DNA from: Enterocola sp045611845
GTDB taxonomy: Bacteria > Bacteroidota > Bacteroidia > Bacteroidales > Paludibacteraceae
Assembly: GCA_045611845.1 (NCBI GenBank)
Contig: JAZKXZ010000001.1
Span: 1-64,000, forward strand
Length of the DNA stretch: 64,000 bases
Reading direction: 5' to 3'
The position numbers were made by a program, and so were the translations under genes. Positions within the stretch are counted from its first letter, which is position 1, and each line of letters begins with the position of its first letter. Positions 16,383 through 24,798 of the stretch are shown here, one piece after another. The notes beneath the pieces are model-generated. The model was not told the DNA's origin, did no database searches, and was given only the letters and a program-made list of their open reading frames with translations.

Positions 16383-16732
16383 TTAGAAATAGAGTTAATA
16401 TTTGGCAACGCACTCCTACCCGCTTCGGTCATAAGACCTCTTGATTCCAGATCTTTGCAACGCTCAATATTTAGTTGCGTCCAATGACTTTTCTTTCGGC
16501 GAGGCGACAAACGCTGCACAAGTCGCCCATCGGGCAAACGCTTAAGCGTGCTATCAATCCACCCAAAGCAAAGCGCCTCCTCCACCACATCAATGTACGC
16601 AATAGCCGGCCACTCAGGCTTCTTACTGCGATACATCACCACCCAACAACATTTCTCCTTGTTGTGGTTATCCTCAAGCCATCGCCTAAGTTCGGCGCGA
16701 GTACTGTAGTGTAGTAGGTTTATGATTTCCAT
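16379..16732 (-). pseudogene. YdeI/OmpD-associated family protein, C-terminally truncated
   Basis: The 117-residue product matches the N-terminal part of YdeI-family proteins (LRRWLEDNHNKEKCCWVVMYRSKK, VVEEALCFGWIDSTLKRLPDGR, RLSPRRKKSHWTQLNIER), which normally run to about 190 residues. It stops just after AGRSALPNINS, where the DNA passes into the crcB remnant. A deletion that removed the ydeI 3' part and the crcB 5' part explains both. The shortened protein could still be made, but its function is doubtful. Confidence 0.7.
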
Positions 16733-16841
16733 GGGAAAAATTTATTTTGTGTTAAACAAGCCTATAAAACAAGACCAAATTTAATTATTATTATATGATT
16801 ATCAAAAGAATATAGCGAAAATATTTCTGAAAAATGGTCAG

Positions 16842-16863
16842 TTTTGTTTTGAAATTTGGAAGA
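16842..16863 (+). repeat. 22-bp direct repeat, copy 2
   Basis: Identical to 16140-16161, 702 bases away in the same orientation. It lies between the ydeI remnant and the rhuM fusion gene. Confidence 0.7.
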
Positions 16864-16977
16864 AATATGACCAATTTATAGAAAAGATTTTTAAGTAGAA
16901 TAATATCCGAAAAATATTTTCTTAATGCAGAAAATAATATGTAAATTTGTGAAACATCTTAACACATTTATAAAACA

Positions 16978-18369
16978 ATGGAAATAAATACAGAAAACTT
17001 AGAAAAAACTAACAACATTCAAGAACTACAATCACCTTTTGAGCAACTAAGAGAAGTAGATGCAGAGGATAAAGAATGGTGGAACTCGCGAAAACTAGCG
17101 CGAGTAATGGGATATGGCAAATATTGGAATTTTGAGCGAGTTATAGCAAAAGCTCAATCATGGATTACTCAAAAAGGTTACCACATAAGCGACCACTTTA
17201 TAGAGTTTACCGAAATGGCTGAACTTGGCAATGGTGGCATACGCAAAGTTACAAGTGTAAAACTTTCTCAAACTGCATGTACTGCTATTGCAATGAATGC
17301 CGACCCCAAAAAAGGGATGGTAAAGGTAGCGCAAGAGTTTTTCACTGCATCAATGACAGATGATGTGGCAGTTCGCAGTTTAGAATCTACTATTTTTCTA
17401 TACAAAGGTGCACGAGGCAAAACTCAGGTACAAGTAGTTTTTGACACCAATACTTTTTGGTTGTCACAACAAAGAATGGCAGAGTTATTTGGAGTTACAA
17501 TTCCTACAATAAATTACCATATAGATCAAATTGAAAAAAGTGGAGAAATACATTTGTCCGATGCAATTAGAAAAATTCGAATTGAGCCAGACAAATGTTC
17601 CAGAGAGGTCCTAATGTACAATCTCGACGTAGTAATTGCTGTCGGTTACCGCGTAAATAGCTACGAAGCAACACAATTTCGCATTTGGTCAACACAAATT
17701 TTAAAAGAATATCTCACTAAAGGTTTTGTATTAGATGATGAGCGACTAAAAGGGAAGAATGTTTTTGGTGCAGATTATTTTGATGACCTACTAGACAGAA
17801 TTCGTGAAATTCGTACTTCTGAACGCAGATATTATCAAAAGATAACAGATATTTATAGCGAATGTAGTGCAGACTACGATAAGAATAGTGAAACTACAAC
17901 ACTATTCTTCAAAACGGTACAAAATATGATGCACTATGCAGTAACAAAACAAACTGCGGCAGAAATCATCTACGACAGAGCAGATGCAGAGCGTCCACAC
18001 ATGGGACTAACGACTTGGAAAAATGCACCTGACGGACGAGTAATAAAGTCTGATGTAACTGTAGCAAAAAATTATCTGAGCGACAAAGAAGTTGAATCTC
18101 TAAATCTTCTAAGTAGTGCTTTTATCGACACCGCTGAGAGACGCGCCAGAAAACATGTACTTATGACAATGACAGATTGGAAAGACGCCCTTACTCGATT
18201 TTTAGAGCTAGGCGATGAACCTATTCTTAAAGATGCAGGAAGCGTAACTCACGAACAAGCAGAACAAAAAGCTCTAAATGAATATGAAAAATTTAGAGTA
18301 ATACAAGATAGAGAAATATTGAGCGACTTCGACCGCCATTGCAAATCGTTGTTTAAGGAGGATATGTAG
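16978..18369 (+). CDS. DinD-like N-terminus fused to RhuM family protein
   Basis: The 463-residue protein has two parts. Residues about 17-125 resemble the BRO/DinD N-terminal domain (SPFEQLREVDAEDKEWWNSR, KLARVMGYGKYWNFERVI, MNADPKKGMVKVAQEFF). Residues about 135-463 match the RhuM virulence-protein family (VVFDTNTFWLSQQRMAELFG, YNLDVVIAVGYRVNS, ATQFRIWSTQILKEYLTKGFVLDDERLK). RhuM is found in pathogenicity islands and near phase-variable or defence loci, but its biochemical role is unknown. A TAAATTTG box at 16942-16949 is a plausible promoter element. Confidence 0.82.
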   Translation: MEINTENLEKTNNIQELQSPFEQLREVDAEDKEWWNSRKLARVMGYGKYWNFERVIAKAQSWITQKGYHISDHFIEFTEMAELGNGGIRKVTSVKLSQTACTAIAMNADPKKGMVKVAQEFFTASMTDDVAVRSLESTIFLYKGARGKTQVQVVFDTNTFWLSQQRMAELFGVTIPTINYHIDQIEKSGEIHLSDAIRKIRIEPDKCSREVLMYNLDVVIAVGYRVNSYEATQFRIWSTQILKEYLTKGFVLDDERLKGKNVFGADYFDDLLDRIREIRTSERRYYQKITDIYSECSADYDKNSETTTLFFKTVQNMMHYAVTKQTAAEIIYDRADAERPHMGLTTWKNAPDGRVIKSDVTVAKNYLSDKEVESLNLLSSAFIDTAERRARKHVLMTMTDWKDALTRFLELGDEPILKDAGSVTHEQAEQKALNEYEKFRVIQDREILSDFDRHCKSLFKEDM

Positions 18370-18397
18370 ATAATGTAGATATCGCTAAACCACAAAA

Positions 18398-18441
18398 CAA
18401 AAGCTCACAATGATTGCATTTACATCATTATGAGCTTTTTT
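18398..18441 (+). terminator. Intrinsic terminator after the rhuM fusion gene
   Basis: AAAAGCTCA.AATGAT pairs with ATCATTATGAGCTTTT around a short loop, ending in a T run near 18435-18441. Confidence 0.85.
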
Positions 18442-18516
18442 AGGACGACACCAAGACCTAATAAAAGGCTTTATAAAAAAAGTCTAAAGGCTATACTTCA
18501 TATTTAATTATAAATC

Positions 18517-21000
18517 TTACATAATATTATCATCACCATATTTAGATCTTGCTTCTGCTGCTTGTAAATACTCTTCTTCTCTTGCAACTTCATAACTTGT
18601 ATTTAGTTTTGAAACCTTACCCAAAGAAGGTTTAAATATTATAGTATATATTCCTTTATGTCTTCCAGAGCCTGTTGTTACATTAAAAATATTCGGTATA
18701 TAACTTCTTTTCATTACTCCTTGTTCAAACAAGAAACTAGCATTATATGGATCTTCATACAACCCCTCACCCATAAATATCATTCTTGCCAAGATTTTAT
18801 TTGTTTTTAGTAAATATGTTATTTCTCCTATACAGTAAGACTTTATAATTTTACAATCATTCACTGATAAATCTTCAATTGTATCTTTATTGCATAAATT
18901 ATTTTCTTTTATATAGTTAAAAAAATCCTTTTCATTAACACCCCATCCAGATAATATTTCTTTATTCAGCTTAAGATCATCAATATTTACAAAAAAACTC
19001 GCTCCAGCACCTATAATAGCATTATTAAAAATCTTCACAAAATTAGATGAACTTATTTTTGCATACGTATAGTTCTTTGAAGTTGGCATTTTGCAACTAA
19101 TACCAGAACCGTAAATTATACTATAAGCAATACCATGCTCTTTCAATACATCTTCATCTATTGCATACCCTATATTTTTCAAATCTACATTAGTATCGTT
19201 TATCTCACATAAATAGACATCCGATTTTGGATATATTGTTCGTCCCAGAAATTGACTATAAACCTGTTTAGAAACTCTAACAGCATATGTTCTTGTAATA
19301 TCAAAATTCAAGTTTTTATTTAGAATCTGCCATAAAGGATAATGTAAATTTCTATTTCTATTTAAACTATATACTAACTCGTATTCAGCATTAATTCCAG
19401 AGATTTTCAACTTTTCTTGTGAGAATCTTGCATACTCTATTGCCTCTTTAATACAGACATCCATTGATGGCCACTTGATTTGAAGTGAATTCCTTTTGTA
19501 TTCATTTTTTGAAACACCAGAAAGGTTTCTATTCCACATCTGGAATGACAATGGTCCAATAGAAAGCAATCCAGCCTTTTTTTCATTATAAGATTCTATA
19601 TAATCTAGAATGTGCTCATACGAAACACAAATGCCATCTTCTATATTTCCATGAAAAACATAATCTGCAGAATTCCCACTTTCATCCTTTCCAGTGATTA
19701 AAAAACGCCTCGCTATAACTCTTCTATTTCTATCAAAAAAAGATTGAGCTATTGAGGCCTGAAGTGGGAATTCATTGAGTATTGTTCTTGAATTACTTAT
19801 TCTATTTTCTATTGATCCAGTTCCATCATATGTATAGTCGCCATAAAATATCCACCTAATAGAATCTTCTTCATCTTTAGTAATTTGTAATTTTTCTCTA
19901 CAAAAATTTAAAAATGATATAAAATTCTCTTGGTGAACAGAATTCCCTGAACCCACAAAAATAGAAACCGTCTTAACTGTATTCCCTATTTTAATTTGAA
20001 TGTCTGGTTTGCAAGATGGTTTTAATCTTCTACACTCTATAATATCAGTTAACGCAACACCTTTGAATATAGTATTAATCATACCTAATAAGGATTTATT
20101 TAAATTTCGAACCCTTATTCCATTTAAATATCTAGATATATCATCTGCATTCCTAAAACCATGAGAATTATCACCTATAATTTTTATACTATTCAGATTT
20201 CTATTCTGAGATAGTTTCTGAAGATACAAAAGATTTATTTGATTAATATATTCTTTTATAGCACCACCCCATTTAATTTGGATTGATTGTCTTCTACTTT
20301 CAGTTTCTGGATTGCCTTTAATATTTCTATTCCATGTTTGTAGTGTTAAAGGGCCTAACGATGGAGATGTACTTTCTCTAGACATTTTTGCTTTTTCCAC
20401 CAAAAAATCAACAGTCTCATCCAATGGACACCAATCTCCTTTGTCAATAAATCCATGATATAGATAATCTGCTTTTATATTAAGTTCTCTCCCTAAACGA
20501 CCATAAACTAGAAACCTCTCTATTAAAACTCTTGAATTTTTTATTAGAAAATCTTGAATAATTCTTATTTCATCTCTATATTTTAATTTTAATTCCTCGC
20601 CATCAACTCTATCTTCCACATCTCCCTTCCCATCCAATGTTCCATCACCATAAAGATAAGCTCTAAATGAATCTCTTACCACATCATCCATACCTAAGTT
20701 TTCTTTACAATATAACAAGAATAACGACGTTTTTTCTTGATGTACAGAATTCCCCCCTCCTTTTTTTAAGCTTATATTAAACTCCTCATTAGCAACAGAT
20801 ACTAATACATCTGGCTTCAATCCTTTTCCACCAACCTTTTTAGCAGATATTATTGAGTTTCCTTCTATTAAAGGATATAGTTGCCTCACAAACCGAGAAG
20901 CATTATCATTTAATGTAACAAAAGATCTGCCATTTAAATAATCTGCAAATTCATTCTCATTTTGCACACCAGATATATCTCTATTATTTCTCATAATCAA
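18517..21000 (-). CDS. Candidate restriction endonuclease with duplicated nuclease-like domains
   Basis: This 827-residue protein lies six bases after the second methyltransferase. I do not recognise a named family. Residues about 12-250 and 275-515 are internal duplicates sharing KPD(V/I), GNSVHQE, YGD.T.DG.G..E.R, ADY..HG, and GPL..Q.WNRN.......S.QIKW. Copy 1 reads KPDV (62-65) then ISLKKG (76-81), a PD-x-(S)xK nuclease pattern. Copy 2 keeps KPDI (331-334) but has SIFVG (346-350) where the lysine should be. A third segment (540-827) contains KSDVYLCEI (592-600) and GISCK (633-637), perhaps another nuclease-like fold. Context makes it the likely endonuclease. Confidence 0.65.
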   Translation of the reverse strand: MIMRNNRDISGVQNENEFADYLNGRSFVTLNDNASRFVRQLYPLIEGNSIISAKKVGGKGLKPDVLVSVANEEFNISLKKGGGNSVHQEKTSLFLLYCKENLGMDDVVRDSFRAYLYGDGTLDGKGDVEDRVDGEELKLKYRDEIRIIQDFLIKNSRVLIERFLVYGRLGRELNIKADYLYHGFIDKGDWCPLDETVDFLVEKAKMSRESTSPSLGPLTLQTWNRNIKGNPETESRRQSIQIKWGGAIKEYINQINLLYLQKLSQNRNLNSIKIIGDNSHGFRNADDISRYLNGIRVRNLNKSLLGMINTIFKGVALTDIIECRRLKPSCKPDIQIKIGNTVKTVSIFVGSGNSVHQENFISFLNFCREKLQITKDEEDSIRWIFYGDYTYDGTGSIENRISNSRTILNEFPLQASIAQSFFDRNRRVIARRFLITGKDESGNSADYVFHGNIEDGICVSYEHILDYIESYNEKKAGLLSIGPLSFQMWNRNLSGVSKNEYKRNSLQIKWPSMDVCIKEAIEYARFSQEKLKISGINAEYELVYSLNRNRNLHYPLWQILNKNLNFDITRTYAVRVSKQVYSQFLGRTIYPKSDVYLCEINDTNVDLKNIGYAIDEDVLKEHGIAYSIIYGSGISCKMPTSKNYTYAKISSSNFVKIFNNAIIGAGASFFVNIDDLKLNKEILSGWGVNEKDFFNYIKENNLCNKDTIEDLSVNDCKIIKSYCIGEITYLLKTNKILARMIFMGEGLYEDPYNASFLFEQGVMKRSYIPNIFNVTTGSGRHKGIYTIIFKPSLGKVSKLNTSYEVAREEEYLQAAEARSKYGDDNIM

Positions 21001-21006
21001 ATACTA

Positions 21007-21984
21007 TTATGACATAACTCTATACATTTCTTTAGCTAACATAGAAATAACAGGAACGACAACACTATTCCCTATTTGTTTATATGATTGTGCATGATTT
21101 GATTTAATTTTAAACCAAGATGGAAATCCCATTATCTTAAGACATTCAATCTCGCTTAATTTCCTTTTTTGTGAAACAACAATGGGAACATTATTCCCAC
21201 CTGTACCCATTTTTGCTGTTAAACATGGAGAAATACCATCATTTCTAAAACTACACCTTGACGAACGAACTTCATATGCTATTAATATATTTTCAGAATT
21301 ATTTTTTCTTAAATAATCATCTTTATATCTATCTATATTTTCTATAGCTATAGGAGATACATTATATGCTTCATCAACATCTTCACATATTATATCTTTC
21401 AAACTTATATTTAAATCTACCTTTGGTGGGAAATAGAATACATTTTTTTTTAATTTACCCTCCTTATAATCCTCGAATTTTATATTTAAATCATCTCTAA
21501 ACCCTATACAATACCATCTATTCCTATTTTGTGGTACTCCATAATCTTTAGCGTTCATTACCCTCCATTGAAAATTATAATTAAGTTCACTTAATACTTT
21601 AACTATAGTATTTAATGTATTACCACCATCGTGATTCACTATACCCTGCACGTTTTCTAGAAAAAAAGCTTTTGGCTTGCATTCCTTTATTAATCTTGCT
21701 ACTTCAAAGAATAAGGTTCCTCTTGTATCCTCAAAACCTTTTCTTAACCCACCTAATGAAAATGGTTGACATGGAAATCCTGCTGTAATTATGTCAAATT
21801 TAGGAAAATCAGCCTTTCCTAGTTGTGAGACATCACCTAATGGAATTTCTTTAAAATTCTCATAATATGTATTTATTGCATATTTGTCAATCTCAGAACT
21901 AGCTACACATTTTATTTTATTCTCCTCGAAAGCAATTCTAATACCACCTATACCAGAAAATAAATCAATCATTCTTAATTTCAT
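21007..21984 (-). CDS. DNA (cytosine-5-)-methyltransferase, second of a tandem pair
   Basis: The 325-residue C5 methyltransferase has motif I DLFSGIGG (7-14), motif IV with the catalytic Cys in GFPCQPFS (Cys72), motif VI FLENVQG (110-112 for ENV), motif VIII QNRNRWY and motif X near KQIGNSVVVPV. The target-recognition stretch between VIII and X differs from its neighbour. Its start overlaps the end of the upstream methyltransferase by 20 bases, suggesting translational coupling. Two C5 enzymes with one endonuclease are expected when the recognition site is asymmetric, one enzyme per strand. Confidence 0.93.
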   Translation of the reverse strand: MKLRMIDLFSGIGGIRIAFEENKIKCVASSEIDKYAINTYYENFKEIPLGDVSQLGKADFPKFDIITAGFPCQPFSLGGLRKGFEDTRGTLFFEVARLIKECKPKAFFLENVQGIVNHDGGNTLNTIVKVLSELNYNFQWRVMNAKDYGVPQNRNRWYCIGFRDDLNIKFEDYKEGKLKKNVFYFPPKVDLNISLKDIICEDVDEAYNVSPIAIENIDRYKDDYLRKNNSENILIAYEVRSSRCSFRNDGISPCLTAKMGTGGNNVPIVVSQKRKLSEIECLKIMGFPSWFKIKSNHAQSYKQIGNSVVVPVISMLAKEMYRVMS

Positions 21985-23011
21985 AATTACTCAAAATTTC
22001 ATATACACTAGTGGCTATTGCCTTACCTAATAATGGAGGAACAGCATTTGCTAATTGTTGGTGTTGGTTATAGATTGTGCCCAATATTTCAAAATTATCA
22101 TCAAAAGATTGAATTCTTGCCACCTCTCTAATTGTCGGGGTTCTATCATATAATGGATGTATAATCATTGATTTTGATACATGTTTAATTGTTATAGATG
22201 GCTCATCCCATTTTAAGCGTCTATAATTATTACTATGTTTTCCTCCTCCTTGACCTAATTCAATTGGAATATCTTGCCAATTTCCTCCTTGAGGAATATG
22301 ATGCATTCGCTTAGTTATTAATGGTGCATGATTTATTGGACTATGATTTAGAATATCCTTTCTTCCTTTCATTAACTTTTGGTATTTATTTTCTACCTCA
22401 CCGTACTCAACACCATTTTCAGGTATATTACTCAATGCTTCACCAACTGTTACTGGTTTAGAAACTGATGGAGCAGGAAAAGAAATATCACCTTTTTTAG
22501 AAGCAATAAAAATCACTCTCTTTCTATTTTGAGGGACTCCAAAATCCGATGCTGTCAATACCTTACAATCTACATTATAATCCAAGGCTTTTAAATTTCT
22601 AATAATTTCGTCCCTAACAGGAACTCCATCTGGTGTTTGCATAGACAATAAACCAACTACATTCTCTATAACAACAACCTTTGGTTCTACCTCTCTTACT
22701 ATACGGATGACTTCATGGAACAAACTATTTCTCACATCAAAAACATCTCTTCTACCTGACATGGAAAAACCCTGACATGGAGGGCCTGCTATAATAACAT
22801 CTGCCTTACCTTTAAATTTTTTGAAATAATCATCATTAATTTGAGTGACATCACCTTTCAATACATTTGTTTTAGGATGGTTTCTACTAAAAGTTTTTAA
22901 TGCTACATCCCACACATCAATACCCAATATAGTCTCAAATTTTCTAGTCATTTCAAAACCATATGAAAAGCCACCAATTCCACAAAAAATATCTATTATT
23001 TTATATTTCAT
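21965..23011 (-). CDS. DNA (cytosine-5-)-methyltransferase, first of a tandem pair
   Basis: The 348-residue C5 methyltransferase has motif I DIFCGIGG (7-14), motif IV GPPCQGFSMSGR (Cys79), motif VI VIENVVG (116-118), motif VIII QNRKRVIF (161-168) and motif X QLANAVPPLLG. It is first in the modification-restriction operon. The ATG at 23011 begins MKYKIIDIFCGIGG, the canonical N-terminus. AT-rich codons (many ATA, AGA) differ from the metabolic genes at the window start, consistent with transfer. Confidence 0.93.
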   Translation of the reverse strand: MKYKIIDIFCGIGGFSYGFEMTRKFETILGIDVWDVALKTFSRNHPKTNVLKGDVTQINDDYFKKFKGKADVIIAGPPCQGFSMSGRRDVFDVRNSLFHEVIRIVREVEPKVVVIENVVGLLSMQTPDGVPVRDEIIRNLKALDYNVDCKVLTASDFGVPQNRKRVIFIASKKGDISFPAPSVSKPVTVGEALSNIPENGVEYGEVENKYQKLMKGRKDILNHSPINHAPLITKRMHHIPQGGNWQDIPIELGQGGGKHSNNYRRLKWDEPSITIKHVSKSMIIHPLYDRTPTIREVARIQSFDDNFEILGTIYNQHQQLANAVPPLLGKAIATSVYEILSNYEIKND

Positions 23012-23046
23012 ATATTTCTGTTATTTGTACTCTTTATAATATTATG

Positions 23047-23103
23047 CAAATATATTAAAATTAAGTCTAAAATTTAACTTAATAGATAAAAATCTATTAA
23101 GTT
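23047..23103 (-). promoter_or_regulatory. Promoter and inverted repeat upstream of the methyltransferase operon
   Basis: A minus-strand TATATTTG -7 box sits at 23047-23054. A perfect 12-base inverted repeat, AACTTAATAGAT (23076-23087) and ATCTATTAAGTT (23092-23103) with a 4-base loop, lies just upstream and may be an operator. The rest of the 23.1-23.36 kb gap is AT-rich with nothing recognisable. Confidence 0.5.
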
Positions 23104-23364
23104 ATGAAAAGTTAATTATCACATACTCCTTATAATATCAATTGTTTTTATAAACTTGTACATAACAATAGTGACACTAGAGGTATGAAAAAAAATTAAA
23201 TAAATATGTTTTTGCTTAAAAATTTATAAACATCATAGATTATTACATTAAAGGTATGTCAAAATATGATAAACATAAGAGGTTATTATAAAAAAACAAA
23301 TTGAAGTATAGTTGGATTAACCCCTCATTTTTAATAACTTTGTAATATAAAAACTCATAACACA

Positions 23365-24099
23365 ATGACAGCATTAATACTACTTATATTACTAATACTC
23401 ATCACTATAGTAATTAAAGTAATGAAACCTAAAATAAAAGGATTCATTGGAGAATATAAGGTATCTACAAAACTGTCTTTTCTTTCTGGAGAATATCACG
23501 TTTTTGACGATGTTTATCTTAATAACAACGGGTACACAACACAGATTGACCACGTCATCATTTCACCTTATGGTATATTTGTTATTGAAACAAAGAACTA
23601 CACAGGAATGATATTAGGTACTACAGATGCAGAATATTGGACTAAAGTTATGTACAAAAACAAATACAAATTCTACAATCCAATAAAGCAAAACCGCGGC
23701 CACATAATTTCGTTAAAACGCTTATTAAATTTACCTGATAAGTACTTTTTTCCTATTGTAGTCTTTCATAATAATGCAGAAATTAAAGTTTACACTACAG
23801 AGGATGTTATAAATTTTTATTACCTCAAAAAGACTATCAATAGGTACAAAGAGCAGATTTTATCTGAAAATGAGGTCAAAGAACTTTGTAATAAATTAAA
23901 ATCATCATTAGACACTACTAAACGTAAGGGGAAAAAGCATGTACAAAACACCCAAAGAAACGTTGCTCAAAAAGAGGATATGGTAAATAATAGAATTTGC
24001 CCTAGATGCAAAGGTCAATTAGTTATTAGACAAGGAAAGCATGGTGGATTTCTTGGTTGTAGCAACTACCCTTCTTGCAAATTCACACACAATCTGTAG
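23365..24099 (+). CDS. NERD domain protein with topoisomerase-type zinc ribbon
   Basis: The 244-residue protein starts with one strongly hydrophobic helix (residues 2-18), so it is probably membrane-anchored. The NERD nuclease-related domain follows, with GFIGEYKV, TTQIDHVIISPYGIFVIETKNY (acidic and Lys residues of a PD-(D/E)xK-like site) and LLNLPDKYFFPIVVF. The C-terminal ribbon CPRCKGQL...FLGCSNYPSCKF has four Cys, like the C4 fingers of topoisomerase I. It points away from the methyltransferase operon, next to it. A DNA-directed defence role is possible but unproven. Confidence 0.88.
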   Translation: MTALILLILLILITIVIKVMKPKIKGFIGEYKVSTKLSFLSGEYHVFDDVYLNNNGYTTQIDHVIISPYGIFVIETKNYTGMILGTTDAEYWTKVMYKNKYKFYNPIKQNRGHIISLKRLLNLPDKYFFPIVVFHNNAEIKVYTTEDVINFYYLKKTINRYKEQILSENEVKELCNKLKSSLDTTKRKGKKHVQNTQRNVAQKEDMVNNRICPRCKGQLVIRQGKHGGFLGCSNYPSCKFTHNL

Positions 24100-24180
24100 C
24101 CATATTGCGAGAGTAAAAGCAAAACTCACTGAAAACTGTCATTTTTGGGGTATTTATCAAATAACCATCAAATAAGAATC

Positions 24181-24210
24181 AAAAAAACTCCAAATCTTGC
24201 GACTTGGAGT
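24181..24210 (-). terminator. Terminator for the small winged-helix gene (minus strand)
   Basis: AACTCCAA and TTGGAGTT (within 24186-24212) form a stem that on the minus strand runs into seven T residues. It lies about 30 bases past the stop at 24241. Confidence 0.8.
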
Positions 24211-24240
24211 TGGTTGTAAATATGTTTCGGGGAGAAGTAT

Positions 24241-24420
24241 TTACTGAGCTGGAGCCCATTTGCAACGTACAGGAGATACTATTGCTCCTTCTTCTTTAAG
24301 GGCTTTCATTGCTTTATCTACTTCTTTGCGGTCTAGGCCACTAAGTTCTGCTATTTTGCCTGCGTTTAGGGCTTCGCCTGCTTCTTTCATTACTTGTAAT
24401 ACTTTTGCTTTTGTTTCCAT
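24241..24420 (-). CDS. Small winged-helix/HTH protein (59 residues)
   Basis: A complete frame, ATG at 24418-24420 and TAA at 24241-24243, encodes METKAKVLQVMKEAGEALNA and then GKIAELSGLDRKEVDKAMKALKEEG. This is a helix-turn-helix followed by a short tail with RCKWAPAQ. It looks like the compact winged-helix proteins common in anaerobes. Coding support comes from the amphipathic helices, the terminator just past its stop and a minus-strand TATCTTTG -7 box at 24446-24453. It is short enough to be missed by gene finders. The target genes are unknown. Confidence 0.75.
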   Translation of the reverse strand: METKAKVLQVMKEAGEALNAGKIAELSGLDRKEVDKAMKALKEEGAIVSPVRCKWAPAQ

Positions 24421-24715
24421 AATAATCTGTTTAAATTTTCCGCATCAAAGATAAGAAAGTTTCTCTATTTCTACACGCACACCTTTAATTTTTAGGTTTT
24501 TTTATGGAATGAATCTTGAACTACGACATTTGCAAAGATAATATGTCAGACCCTCTGTTATTTTTTTTGACGTTTGTAATTGTTTTGCAACAGGTGGGCG
24601 AGGTGAAATTAGGGGATTGAGAGTTTCTGCTGTTAAGAAGATTTGTTAATGGTTAATTTTTCGTTTCCTTAAACTCAATTTATCTATTTTAAAACTGCCT
24701 TGAAATTCATGATTC

Positions 24716-24798
24716 TATTTTTGTTATGGCGCTAAGTACAACGCTACATTGATTTAGCGTCCTAACATTTGTTGTAGCAAATTTAAAATTTATGAATT
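24716..24798 (+). promoter_or_regulatory. Structured leader of lipoprotein gene 1 (hairpin plus predicted pseudoknot)
   Basis: A TATTTTTG -7 box (24716-24723) is followed at once by a hairpin: CGCTAA (24730-24735) with TTAGCG (24754-24759), extended by GTTA/TAAC. Its loop contains GCTACA (24743-24748), complementary to TGTAGC (24773-24778) just before the start codon. The same layout with different stem bases precedes the paralogue at 27.4 kb. About 100-150 bases further upstream are also similar between the two copies (GCAACAG; GTTAAGAAGA; TTAATTTTTCGTTTCCTTAA). Confidence 0.65.
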
